Positions 37,101-46,117 are shown, counted from the first letter of the stretch. The stretch is 64,000 bases of DNA from Hormoscilla sp. GM7CHS1pb (GCA_014323675.1 JACONN010000002.1:2152001-2216000); one strand, 5' to 3'. Numbers and translations are program-made. The notes: generated by a model from the sequence alone, not told the origin.

Positions 37101-38369
37101 ATGAGTAAGTATCAATTAGCGATCGACAATAGTCAAGTGCCAGAAGGTTATAAACAAACAAAAGTGGGATTAATTTCTGAAGATTGGGAAGTTAGAGCGG
37201 TTGGTGAAATCTGCGACTTCATTGTTCCTGGGAGAAATAAGCCCAAAAATTTTAAGGGCGATATTCCTTGGATTACAACTCCTGATATCGAGGATGGCAG
37301 AAGTGTGTCAGAATCAAAACTAGGTTTGTTTGTTTCACGAGATGAAGCAAAAAATGTGGGGTCAAAGGTTGTACCTGCTGGTGCTGTCATTATGTCATGC
37401 GTTGGAGAATTGGGTATAGTTGCATTTGTTGAAAGATCAATTGTAATTAACCAACAACTTCATGCATTTATACCAACTGAGATTATCGATCCATTTTTCC
37501 TATTGAATGCATTGCAATCTCAAAAAGATTATATGCTGAGTATTGCAACGCTGACAGCAGTTCCTTATCTTAATAAAGACAACTGCAATTCAATTCCTAT
37601 TCCTATTCCACCTCTTCCAGAACAACGCGCGATCGCCCAAACCCTATCGGACGTGGATGGCCTGATTGCCGCACTGGATCAGGCGATCGCCAAAAAGCGC
37701 AACATCAAAACCGCCACCATGCAGGAACTCCTCACTGGCAAGAAACGCCTGCCGGGGTTTGGTGGTGAATGGGAAACCAAGAGGCTTGGAGATATTGCAA
37801 ATTTTTATAAAGGAGTAGGTCTATCTAAGGCTGAACTGATGCCGGAGGGAACGAATCGATGTATTCACTACGGTGAACTTTTCACAATTTATGGAGAAAA
37901 AATTTCCCAAGTTATTAGTGGGACTAGCAGTAAACGTCGTTTTGTGTATTCGCAGGAAAATGATGTACTAATGCCTACGTCAGATGTTACTCCTAATGGT
38001 CTTGCAACCGCAAGCTGTATAACAAAATCAGATGTTATACTTGGTAGTGACATACTTGTTATTCGTACTTCAAAGAATATCATTGATGGAGAGTTTCTCG
38101 CATATTCTGTAAAAAAGAATCGTAACCAAATTATGCAGCTTGTATCAGGAACAACAGTTTTCCATCTGTACGGACGTGATATGGCTAACTTTGTGTTTAA
38201 TGTGCCAGAGGTAAAAGAACAAGGCGCGATCGCCTCTATCCTCTCGGACATGGATGCGGAAATAGCGGCATTAGAAAAGCGCCGCGCCAAAACCCAAGCC
38301 ATGAAGCAAGGCATGATGCAGGAACTCTTAACCGGAAAAACCCGACTCATCGTTCCCAACAATCCTTAA
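37101..38369 (+). CDS. hsdS: Type I restriction specificity subunit HsdS
   Basis: This 422-aa HsdS recognises the bipartite DNA target of a type I restriction-modification complex. It has two target-recognition domains, beginning near EDWEVRAVGEICDFI and GEWETKRLGDIANFY. Each is followed by a conserved spacer helix (IPPLPEQRAIAQTLSDVDGL then KKRNIKTATMQELLTGK, and EQGAIASILSDMDAEIAALE then QGMMQELLTGKTRL). The repeat symmetry is complete. The start is ATG 37101 or 37095. No HsdM or HsdR is present in the window. A ribosome site (CAGGAG) and ATG follow at 38409, where a next subunit would be expected, but that frame is short. As an orphan, it could serve another type I system elsewhere in the genome. 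Confidence 0.9.
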   Translation: MSKYQLAIDNSQVPEGYKQTKVGLISEDWEVRAVGEICDFIVPGRNKPKNFKGDIPWITTPDIEDGRSVSESKLGLFVSRDEAKNVGSKVVPAGAVIMSCVGELGIVAFVERSIVINQQLHAFIPTEIIDPFFLLNALQSQKDYMLSIATLTAVPYLNKDNCNSIPIPIPPLPEQRAIAQTLSDVDGLIAALDQAIAKKRNIKTATMQELLTGKKRLPGFGGEWETKRLGDIANFYKGVGLSKAELMPEGTNRCIHYGELFTIYGEKISQVISGTSSKRRFVYSQENDVLMPTSDVTPNGLATASCITKSDVILGSDILVIRTSKNIIDGEFLAYSVKKNRNQIMQLVSGTTVFHLYGRDMANFVFNVPEVKEQGAIASILSDMDAEIAALEKRRAKTQAMKQGMMQELLTGKTRLIVPNNP

Positions 38370-38408
38370 ACCGCAAACCGCCATCTAAAACAATCAGGAG
38401 AAAATACC

Positions 38409-38504
38409 ATGACGTCGGACAAAGCGAATTCGCTACTCACAAGAGCCTCTGGTTTGCGTTCCCAGGGGTCGCCAGGGAACGAGCAAAAACCCCTATTTCG
38501 ATAG
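38409..38504 (+). pseudogene. Aborted reading frame after hsdS
   Basis: A 31-codon frame starts with ATG 9 bases after AGGAG, 39 bases beyond the hsdS stop: an ideal operon position. Its start reads MTSDKANSLLTRAS. From about codon 17 it runs into the dispersed repeat CGTTCCCAGGGGTCGCCAGG and ends. It may be the stub of the missing hsdR or another subunit; the few residues left do not allow assignment. Confidence 0.35.
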
Positions 38505-38508
38505 GAAA

Positions 38509-38535
38509 AGCCCTGTTTATCGTAGAAACAGGGCT
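38509..38535 (+). terminator. Terminator-like hairpin
   Basis: AGCCCTGTTT (38509-38518) pairs perfectly with AAACAGGGCT (38526-38535) around a seven-base loop, and GATTT follows. The T-tract is weak. It would end plus-strand transcription from hsdS. Confidence 0.5.
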
Positions 38536-38929
38536 GATTTAATCAGCAAATATCAAACTAGATCTCCTGCCATACCCGTGCGCAATAAAATATTTAATGC
38601 GCCAGACAACCGACTATAAAAAAAGTCTCCAATGCCCGATCTTAGCCAGCACCAGCAATATACCGGCAATTTGCAGTTAGGATATGAAAAAGGTAACAGC
38701 CCCGGCGGAATGCGATTTTTCGGACCGGACGCGGGCCGATCGCCAATGTGATTTCGGGACAGGGCATCATTATCGGCTATGATGAGGAAGGAGACAAACA
38801 GGCTGCTTTGTGCCCCGGCGCAAGGCTCTCACATTCCCAGGCTTCGCCGTGGGAACGAGGAGCGATCGCCGCAGGGCAGATGAGAGATTGAGGTGCATTC
38901 CGGAGAGGAAAGGAGACAGGAGGTGAAGT
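38536..38929. other. Gap with a short unassigned gene fragment upstream of bioB
   Basis: A 39-codon frame at 38632-38751 (beginning MPDLSQHQQY, containing GNSPGGMRFFGPDAG) seems to continue after a shift as NVISGQGIIIGYDEEGDK, suggesting a broken gene of unknown kind. CATTCCCAGGCTTCGCCGTG then GGAACGAGG (38832-38860) is a GTTCCC-type inverted repeat. The right end carries the bioB ribosome site AGGAGGTGA. Confidence 0.35.
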
Positions 38930-40033
38930 ATGGAGGTCAGCCACGTGGTTCAAGCATCATTATCAACATTAACAGAAAGCTCTGTTAGCACAGCCAAAGG
39001 CGAGTCATTACGATCGCATCTGCAGCGCCTAGCAGAAGAGATAATAGCAGGAAAGCGGCTGGACAGAGATGAAGCGATCGGGCTGACGGAGATAGCAGGG
39101 GAAGAAAACATCTTGCAACTCTGTGCAGCAGCGGACGAAGTGAGGCAAGCATGCTGCGGGAATAAAGTAGACTTGTGCAGCATAGTGAATATAAAATCAG
39201 GGAATTGCTCGGAGAACTGTAGCTTCTGCGCCCAGTCAGCCCATCATCCCGGAGAGGGATCGCCCATATACGAACTGAAACCCACCGCCGAAATAGTCGC
39301 CCAAGCGAAAGCCGCAGCAGCAGCCGGTGCCAAGAGATTTTGCCTGGTAAGTCAGGGACGGGGACCAAAATATAATAGCCCCAAATCAGGAGAATTCGAG
39401 CGGATACTGGAGGCAGTGGGGCAGATAATGGCCCAAACAGATATTAAACCCTGCTGCGCCCTGGGAGAAGTGACAGCTTCACAGGCCCAAGCCTTAGCAG
39501 CAGCAGGGGTGACCCGCTATAACCATAATCTAGAGTCCTCCGAGAACTTTTTCCAGAACGTCGCCACCAGTCACAGTTGGCGCGATCGGGTAGAAACCAT
39601 CAAGCAGGTGAAAGCAGCAGGGATGCAAGCCTGCACCGGGGGGATAATAGGCATGGGAGAAAGCTGGTCGGACCGGGTAGAAATGGCCTTAGCCCTGCGA
39701 GAATTAGAAGTAGAATCAGTACCCCTGAACCTGCTGAATGCCCGACCCGGAACCCCCATGGGCGATCGGCCCCGGATGGACCCCTATGAGGCGCTAAAGG
39801 CGATCGCCATCTTCCGACTGATCCTACCCGAGCAGATCATCCGCTATGCTGGAGGACGAGAAGCGGTAATGGGCGAACTCCAGGCATTAGGATTAAAAGC
39901 AGGCATCAACGCCATGTTAATCGGTCACTACCTGACCACCCTAGGTCAACCTCCCGAACAAGACCGCGCCATGCTGGAATCCTTAGGACTCCAAGGCGGG
40001 GAAGCCCCCATTCCCGGGCAGTACAAAGTATAA
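38930..40033 (+). CDS. bioB: Biotin synthase
   Basis: This 367-aa radical-SAM enzyme inserts sulfur into dethiobiotin in the last step of biotin synthesis. The 4Fe-4S site is CSENCSFC (C93, C97, C100). Further family motifs are YNHNLESS, CTGGIIGMGES (with the conserved Cys), VPLNLLNARPGTP and IRYAGGREAVMG. The start ATG 38930 follows the near-perfect ribosome site AGGAGGTGA by 6 bases. The N-terminus, up to about residue 30, is longer than in most homologues. A biotin transporter gene follows 78 bases downstream on the same strand, so the two probably form a biotin unit. No BirA-type operator could be identified. Confidence 0.95.
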   Translation: MEVSHVVQASLSTLTESSVSTAKGESLRSHLQRLAEEIIAGKRLDRDEAIGLTEIAGEENILQLCAAADEVRQACCGNKVDLCSIVNIKSGNCSENCSFCAQSAHHPGEGSPIYELKPTAEIVAQAKAAAAAGAKRFCLVSQGRGPKYNSPKSGEFERILEAVGQIMAQTDIKPCCALGEVTASQAQALAAAGVTRYNHNLESSENFFQNVATSHSWRDRVETIKQVKAAGMQACTGGIIGMGESWSDRVEMALALRELEVESVPLNLLNARPGTPMGDRPRMDPYEALKAIAIFRLILPEQIIRYAGGREAVMGELQALGLKAGINAMLIGHYLTTLGQPPEQDRAMLESLGLQGGEAPIPGQYKV

Positions 40034-40044
40034 TCTCTCCCCCT

Positions 40045-40070
40045 CGTTCCCGGGCGATCGCCCGGGAACG
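40045..40070. repeat. Perfect 26-bp palindrome with a HIP1-type core
   Basis: CGTTCCCGGGCGA and its exact complement TCGCCCGGGAACG meet at a GGCGATCGCC centre, just after bioB. It combines the GTTCCC..GGGAAC repeat type with the HIP1 motif. It may act as a hairpin at the mRNA end. Confidence 0.85.
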
Positions 40071-40111
40071 GGCAGGGATATTGACAATTCACAATACCCC
40101 ATTGACCATTA

Positions 40112-40711
40112 GTGATTGCTCCGACTGACTTACTTTGGGCCTCGATCGGCTTAATCCTGACGATCGGCGGTACCTTTATAGAAGCATCGATCGCGACGCC
40201 GACATTAAGTTGGAGTCAGCATGGCATAGCAATTCGGTCCCTAGAAGTATCCTATCAGGTAGGAGCAGTGCTGCTAGTGAGCTGTGTAGGAGGGAAAAAT
40301 GCGGGAGCCCTATCCCAAATAGCCTATTTAACCTTAGGCTTAACCTGGCTACCAGTATTTTCACAGGGAGGAGGCTTGAGCTATTTCCAGGAACCTAGCT
40401 TTGGCTACTTAGTGGGATTCATTCCCGGGGCCTGGGTATGTGGGTTTCTAGCATTTAAGGGACGACCGCGACTAGAGACACTAGCATTTAGTTGTGTCTG
40501 TGGCCTAGCCTGCATACATCTAGCCGGCCTCAGCTATCTACTGGTGACTCACCTGTTTAACTGGGCACCGGGAGGGACAATACCCCTAATGGAGGTGACT
40601 CTAAAATATTCTGTATATCATCTCAAAGGGCAGTTAGCAGTAGCCTGTGCAGCAACAGTGCTGGCTTTTGTCCTGCGGAAAATATTGTTCTTAGACTCAC
40701 CGAAATATTAA
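40112..40711 (+). CDS. bioY: BioY family biotin transporter
   Basis: This 199-aa membrane protein is the substrate-binding S component of a biotin transporter. Family features are GTFIEASIATPTLSW at the first helix, SYQVGAVLLVSCVGG, ALSQIAYLTLGL, and the substrate-site stretch GGLSYFQEPSFGYLVGFI then PGAWVCG. Six hydrophobic segments fit the S-component fold. It starts with GTG at 40112. BioY may work alone or with ECF ATPases, which are not in the window. Together with bioB upstream, the cell appears able both to finish biotin synthesis and to take biotin up. Its stop codon lies directly against the first (duplicated) start of lspA. Confidence 0.9.
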   Translation: MIAPTDLLWASIGLILTIGGTFIEASIATPTLSWSQHGIAIRSLEVSYQVGAVLLVSCVGGKNAGALSQIAYLTLGLTWLPVFSQGGGLSYFQEPSFGYLVGFIPGAWVCGFLAFKGRPRLETLAFSCVCGLACIHLAGLSYLLVTHLFNWAPGGTIPLMEVTLKYSVYHLKGQLAVACAATVLAFVLRKILFLDSPKY

Positions 40712-40939
40712 ATGAGAATTAAGAACCGCTTTTTCTGGGCGATCGCCCTCATCAGCCTAGTGTTAGACCACGGGACCAACCGGGTGCGTGGCGCGGGCGT
40801 CCCCGCCTGCGGTAGGGCGGGCGTCTCGCCTGCCCGGGTTCAGCGTAGGGCGGGCGAGACGAGAGTCGGGAAATATGTACATGAGAATTAAGAACCGCTT
40901 TTTCTGGGCGATCGCCCTCATCAGCCTAGTGTTAGACCA
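40712..40939 (+). repeat. 59-bp duplication of the lspA 5' end flanking a 110-bp GC-rich repeat
   Basis: The first 59 bases of lspA (ATGAGAATTAAGAACCGC onwards to GTTAGACCA) occur identically at 40712-40770 and 40881-40939. The 110 bases between them are GC-rich and contain GTAGGGCGGGCGTCTCGCC and GTAGGGCGGGCGAGACG units. The first copy gives a 59-codon hybrid frame (40712-40891) that ends inside the start of the second copy. Confidence 0.95.
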
Positions 40940-41351
40940 TCTAACCAAATTTTGGGTAGTAAGAAACTTCGCCCTAAGAGAAAGTTGGCCGGTGTGGTCG
41001 GGAGTATTTCACCTGACCTACGTGAGAAATACCGGTGCCGCCTTCAGTCTATTTAGCGATAACGGCTGGTGGTTGCGCTGGCTGTCCTTGGGGGTAAGTA
41101 TAGGCTTAATGGCACTAGCCTGGTACGGACCCAAGATGAACCGTTGGGAACAATCAGGCTATGGATTCATCTTAGGTGGTGCCCTAGGAAATGGCATCGA
41201 TCGCTTTATTGCCGGTTACGTCGTAGATTTTCTCGACTTTCGACTGATTCGATTCCCCGTATTCAATTTAGCAGATGTGTTCATTAATGTAGGTATTATT
41301 TGTCTATTGATTGCTAGTTTTAGCAATCCAGGCCCTGACTCTCCCGGTTAG
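40881..41351 (+). CDS. lspA: Lipoprotein signal peptidase (signal peptidase II)
   Basis: This 156-aa membrane aspartic protease removes signal peptides from lipoproteins at the lipidated cysteine. The two catalytic aspartates lie in ALGNGIDRFIAG and FNLADVFINVG. Further motifs are DHLTKFWVV and RNTGAAFSLF, and four hydrophobic helices are visible. I chose ATG 40881, which gives the usual MRIKNRFF start; the upstream ATG 40875 would add two residues, and the still longer frame from 40788 only translates the inserted repeat. The original start probably abutted the bioY stop. The gene now depends on whatever translation signal the inserted repeat provides (GAGAGTCGGGAAAT). Confidence 0.9.
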   Translation: MRIKNRFFWAIALISLVLDHLTKFWVVRNFALRESWPVWSGVFHLTYVRNTGAAFSLFSDNGWWLRWLSLGVSIGLMALAWYGPKMNRWEQSGYGFILGGALGNGIDRFIAGYVVDFLDFRLIRFPVFNLADVFINVGIICLLIASFSNPGPDSPG

Positions 41352-41853
41352 ACACGGAAAATGATAGTCTGAAAAATTACCTGTCCTCTACAGTGAAGCT
41401 AGGATGCCTTCCGGACGGCGTCGGAAGGCATCGCAAAGTAATTAGATTACAGAATATAATGTACGTCAATAAAAAAACTAAGATTATAGTCGGCTGCCAA
41501 TATAGCATTTCTCAGATAGATGCGATCTGATATTAGATAGATGAGGAAGGGTGAATTGCAGAGATCATAAGGGTTTCAGCGATCGGAGAACGCACAAGAT
41601 CCAGAGAAATGCGGCTATACGATCTCCGAAACTATCATTGTCAGCAAAGGGAAATGCCATTGATGTTAAATAGTTGTGCAAAATGATTTTTATATTTGTG
41701 GCCTAGGCGAATGCGCGAAAAATCTAGCAGGTAAATAGAGCTGAAACCCTTACCCCATAATAATTTCAGCGAGTTTATCGAAAATTGAAGGCTGGAAAAA
41801 ATATAACAATAATTTTGCCTATGTACTGCCGCCGCCAAGGGTAAGTAAAGCCT
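41352..41853. other. 500-base gap with a hairpin
   Basis: GATGCCTTCCG (41403-41413) pairs perfectly with CGGAAGGCATC (41422-41432), about 50 bases after lspA, and may end its transcript, though no T-run follows. The remainder shows no credible gene and no clear repeat. Confidence 0.45.
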
Positions 41854-44160
41854 ATGAGTTCACCGCAAAATCAAAATAAACCGCCTCGCACTTTCATGGG
41901 AGCAATTACCCAAGCAGCACAGACGATGCCAGCTAGGGTGGTAAATTTTTCGCAGCTGGCGCTCAAGCAAAAGGCGAGGGTGCCGAAATTGCTGGTACAG
42001 GAGGCGGATGGTTCCAAACCAGAAGTATATCCCTACTGGGCGATCGCTTCTTACTGGGAAGAAGTTCGAGCAATTGCGACATAGTAGTGCGAAACACCAA
42101 TGTCAGCAAAATTCATCTGTCTTTATCGCGGGACACCAAGCAGGGCACCCCTTTTACAATCAAAGACGAAAGATCCACCAATGGCATCTATCGGGGTAAG
42201 CGGCGAATTACCCAGCAGAAACTGCGCCATAACGACCAGTTTACACTCGCACCACCAGAACTAAAAAATGCCGTCACAATTAAATATCTGGATCCAGCAC
42301 CCTGGTACATTCGGGGGGCGATTTACACCGGTTACGGGATAGGGGGAATCACAACAATAGTGGTAGCGTTAATTCTCAACGAATGGCGGAAATTCGACGT
42401 TAACCCACTACCAATCTCAGTGCAAGGACCGGTAATAGTCTATGCTCGGGACGGACAGACTCCCCTAGTACCGCCTCGGAATAACGCTCACAGAGAATTG
42501 CAGGAACTATCAGACTTCTCTCCCTACCTGCCAAAAGCAGTAGTAGCATCAGAAGATTCGCGCTACTACTGGCACCCCGGAGTCGATCCGATCGGGATTA
42601 TCCGGGCCATAATAGTCAATTGGCGTGGGGGTGAAATCCGGGAAGGAGCGAGCACAGTGACGCAACAGTTAGCTCGCAGCTTGTTTAGAGACTATGTCGG
42701 CACGGAAGACAGCGCGGCTCGCAAGATTCGCGAAGCCCTAGTGGCCCTGAAGCTAGAATTCGTTTACTCGAAAAAGTATTTGATGCTGGCTTATTTGAAC
42801 CGGGTATACATGGGCAGGGGCAACTATGGATTTGAAGATGCGGCCCAATTCTACTTCGACAAGTCAGGGGCAGATTTAACCTTGTCAGAAGCAGCGACCT
42901 TGGTGGGAATTTTGCCAGCACCCAATAGTTATAATCCAGCTAGAAATGAAGAGTTAGCTCGCAGGCAGCGGAATGGGGTGATCGAGCGGATGCTGGATTT
43001 GGGGATGATTACCACCGAAGAGGCCAGTCGGGCCAGGCGATCGATAATAGAACTGAGCCCGAAAGCCAAACTGGAGTTTCAGTCCACGATCGCGCCTTAT
43101 TTTTACGATTACGTGTTCAGCGAACTGGAGGATTTGTTAGGCAACGAGGTAGCCAGAGAAGGGAACTTTATCATCGAAACAGGTCTGCACCCAAAGATGC
43201 AAGCCCAGTCGGAAGTAGCGCTGCGCGAAACGATGAACAATCAGGGGAGATCTCTGGGATTTGACCAAGGAGCAGTCGTTACCCTTGACGCTAGAACAGG
43301 CGAAATCATGGCGATGAACGGCGGAGGAGATTACACGAAAAGTCAGTTCAATCGCGCAACCCAAGCCCTGCGACAGCCAGGTTCTACTTTCAAAATATTT
43401 ACTTATGCAGCGGCGATCGCCCAAGGAATTTCCCCCAAAAAGACCTATTCCTGCGCCCCCTTACCCTGGGGAGGAGTAAGTTATAGTGCCTGCGAACGGA
43501 CTTCGGGCTATGTAGATATGTACGCGGGAATGGCGCTGTCAGAAAATGCGATCGCCCTGCGCGTGGCCCAAAATGTAGGTCTAGACAAGGTGGTGGAAAT
43601 GGCAAGACGACTGGGAGTGCGATCGGAACTGAAAGTCGTACCCGGTCTAGTATTAGGTCAAAGTGAAGTCAAGCTGCTGGAGATGGCGGGAGCTTATGCA
43701 GTCTTAGCAAATAGGGGTATCCGCAATCGTCCCCACGCAATTAGAAAGATTCTCGATAGTAGTGATTGTAGCGATCCTAACAATCTGCGCACTTGCCGGG
43801 TAATTTATGAATACAACACCGCGACCCAGAGGCAAACCAGAAGGTGATAGATCCAAAGATTGCCTATACCATGACCAAGATGCTCCAGGGAGTCGTGCAA
43901 GGGGAACTGGTAGCGCCGCTTATATCGGACTGGGAGAAGAAGCAGGGAAAACTGGCACCACGAATGATGGTGTGGATTTGTGGTTTATTGGTTACCTATC
44001 CAATCGGCGGATTGTGACTGGCGTCTGGCTAGGCAACGATAACAACTCTGCCACCAACGGTAGTAGCTGGATCTCGGCCCAACTCTGGGGCCAATATATG
44101 CGTAAATTCTTCCCCCCACCAAAAAAACCTGCTGCTTCGGAACCTCCATCGGTAGAGTAG
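41854..44160 (+). pseudogene. FHA-domain class A penicillin-binding protein (PBP1A-type), several frameshifts
   Basis: The repaired protein of about 770 aa polymerises and cross-links peptidoglycan. It begins with an FHA phosphothreonine-binding domain (LLGRSSSNCDIVVRNTNVSK and ERSTNGIY), then one transmembrane helix. A GT51 glycosyltransferase follows (VASEDSRYYWHPGVDPIG, then GASTVTQQLARSLF), then a transpeptidase with STFK in PGSTFKIF, SEN in LSENAIA, and KTG in AGKTGTTND. The frame breaks at 42034 (one T missing), near 43823 (joining YEYNTAT to RDPEANQKVIDPK), and at GGGG 43901-43904 (one G missing; VVQ to GGTGSAAY). All catalytic motifs survive. For a useful gene, three shifts make indel errors a serious possibility. 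Confidence 0.8.
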
Positions 44161-44497
44161 AATGGGCACAGATCCTGTAGTCCCAGGGACTGGGCATCAT
44201 CTAGCCCGGGTACCGAACTCGAAAGCACTGACAGCGATAACGGTAATAAAAGTTCACATAGTTGGGGCAGTCAAAGCAGGATGGCTTGGCTATCATAAGA
44301 AAATAGCTGTGGGATAGTCTAGCGCAACAGAGATTCGGCTAGGATACCCGGATCAACCTACCTTCTCTGTAGACTTCCGCAATTGTGGTTCGGCAACAGA
44401 GCAGTAGAATTGCTAGTAATAGTAAAACACAGGTTCCCATGGGACCGGATCTAGCGCCTGGCGCACTACGTAAACGAGAATCAGTTTGGAGAGAAAC
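44161..44497. other. Gap upstream of the RNA-binding protein gene
   Basis: No gene was recognised. AGTCCCAGGGACT (44178-44190) is a small hairpin. Cyanobacterial rbp genes often have long regulated leaders, so the 3' half may be such a leader; the sequence itself shows only the ribosome site GGAGAGAAAC. Confidence 0.35.
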
Positions 44498-44857
44498 GTG
44501 ACGATTTACATTGGGAACTTGTCCTTTGAGGCGGAAGAAGACGACTTACGGAATATATTTGACGAATACGGGAAGGTAAGCCGTATTAGCATGCCGAAGG
44601 ACCGGGAGACGGGAAAGAAGCGAGGTTTTGCCTTTGTGGAAATGGATTCAGACGAAGAAGAAGAAAAGGCGATCGAGGCACTAGATGGGGCAGAATGGAT
44701 GGGTCGCATCATTAAAGTTAATAAAGCCAAGCCCCGGAGAACCGCCGATCGGGTGGTGACGGCTTTCCCAGAGAGAGAGCGCGCTACTAAGGCCATTTAT
44801 GTGAAAAAATATACCACTCAATCCCCCCTAACCCACCTCTGGCGTCGGGGGGATTAG
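44498..44857 (+). CDS. RRM-type RNA-binding protein (cyanobacterial Rbp)
   Basis: A single RNA-recognition motif fills the first 80 residues: RNP-2 IYIGNL near residues 3-8 and RNP-1 KRGFAFVEM near 43-51. Such proteins bind RNA, and in cyanobacteria several are cold-induced. I chose GTG 44498 (MTIYIGNLSF), which has GGAGAGAAAC directly upstream; an earlier TTG at 44486 would place the ribosome site inside the gene. The usual glycine-rich tail is missing. After PERERATKAIYVKKY the frame runs into a CCCCCTAACCC repeat and ends LTHLWRRGD, so the original 3' end has probably been replaced. The protein would be about 119 aa. Confidence 0.85.
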   Translation: MTIYIGNLSFEAEEDDLRNIFDEYGKVSRISMPKDRETGKKRGFAFVEMDSDEEEEKAIEALDGAEWMGRIIKVNKAKPRRTADRVVTAFPERERATKAIYVKKYTTQSPLTHLWRRGD

Positions 44858-45236
44858 GGTATTTATTTTTTGAGAAATCACCTAAGGGAATCTGGCAGCG
44901 GAGGGGGTCGTTTCCTCTTCACCCTTTCGTTTCCCGAGACACTCACCCATGTCGATTGCTGACTCTTCGCTATAGTCTAGTATCTCTTTAAACTTCCGCG
45001 ATTGCTCGTGGAAACGACCCTGTCGTTCGCCAGCTGGCAACGACATGGGTGGGTGGATCGGTAAACGATAGGAGTGTGCTCCCGTGAGGGATACGGACCA
45101 AGGAAAGCTATATCACCGTTAAAGGCGAATAGCTAAGAGCAAAAACCAATTAGCCGCGTTCCCACTGGCGACCCGATGCGCGAGGGGTGGTGCGAGTAGC
45201 GCGACCGCCCGACTTGTGCATCGCCTGGGAACGCAA
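44858..45236. other. Gap with an inverted repeat pair
   Basis: CACTCACCCATGTCG (44940 region) and CGACATGGGTGGGTG (45042 region) form imperfect 15-base arms about 90 bases apart, with GGAAACGACC nearby, like the palindrome at 13428-13497. GCAGCGGAGGGGG at 44893 belongs to another repeat type. No gene was found. Confidence 0.5.
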
Positions 45237-45760
45237 TTAGCCGAGAAAACGACTGGTCATCTTCATAGCGTCAGCAATATCAACATCACCATCCCATCGG
45301 CATCCAAAAAGCTGCTCAGTACAGAATTGCCATCTTCGGGATTATCAGTTTCGCTGCCAGTTTGCAGCAGATTCAGGACCAAAGGGAGGACAGCCGGTAG
45401 CAGAGATTGAATGGTGTCCTCTGGCAGTCCGGTCTTTTGAGATGCAACTTCTACGATCTGTTGCACTTGAGGTAAGGTAAAAAGTGCCCGAACTGCTAGG
45501 GGGTTGGGTAAAGTGCCGCTAAATTGATTGACAAGAGACTGCCGCTGGTTGTCACCTTCAGAATCTCGTTTTTCTTTTAAGGAAGAGCGGGTAAAGCTGC
45601 TGACAATTGAGATCAGAGATTGCATTTGGTCAAAACTGGCACCAGAGTTGCCAGAGAGCATCTGTGCTGCGCTGAAAATACCACCCTGCTGACTATGACT
45701 AGCTTGCTTAGTAGGGCTGCCCCCAGCCTGCTCACCCATAATACTGTCGAAAAGTCCCAT
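45237..45760 (-). pseudogene. DUF937-like small protein with EF-hand-like tail, frameshifted at the end
   Basis: The protein starts at ATG 45760 with MGLFDSIMGEQAGGSP, 8 bases after AGGAGG; a longer frame to 45856 is not credible. The helical middle (QMQSLISIVSSFTRSSL, then LPEDTIQSLLPAVLPLVLNL) resembles DUF937-type proteins of unknown role, an uncertain match. In the current frame it ends FLDADGMVMLILLTL. One G added to GGG near 45295 gives LDADGDGDVDIADAMKMTSR then FLG, a clean calcium-type EF loop with a stop at 45237. The repaired protein is about 174 aa. The lost tail might matter for calcium binding. It stands alone. Confidence 0.6.
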
Positions 45761-46011
45761 AATTTTTACCTCCTGTTGCGGTTGAATCTTTGTTAATTGG
45801 GGTGGTGTCACGCTGGTAGTGGGACCGATGAGCAATCGGGAATTACTTCCCCACAATAGCGAGTAGAAGAAAATTATACAGTTGAATAGTGAGCGATCGT
45901 CACTTCTTATTAATGAAAATATAGGGAGTAAACTAAAACAGCACTCGAGATCGTGGCCGAGATCCTGTGGGCTGTAACCGGACGGGAGCGGTTGTAGCTA
46001 AAATATCATAG

Positions 46012-46088
46012 ATCCCCCTAACCCCCAAATCCCCCTAACCCCCCGGTGGAGGGGGGGACCGCTTATTAAGGGGGACCGCTTCCCCCTC
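46012..46088. repeat. C/G-rich repeat CCCCCTAACCCCC
   Basis: ATCCCCCTAACCCCC occurs twice (46012 and 46028), followed by two GGGGGACCGCTT units. The same ATCCCCCTAACCC forms the replaced 3' end of the RNA-binding protein gene at about 44820. Confidence 0.7.
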
Positions 46089-46117
46089 ACGCCCGCTGAT
46101 AGCAGCGCACTGCAATC

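Noticed and set aside
40788..40880. Longer N-terminus of LspA
   Set aside because: These codons only translate the inserted GC-rich repeat. The duplicated native start is at 40881.
41641..41838. Minus-strand frame of 65 codons between lspA and the PBP
   Set aside because: Composition is not protein-like and no start signal is present.
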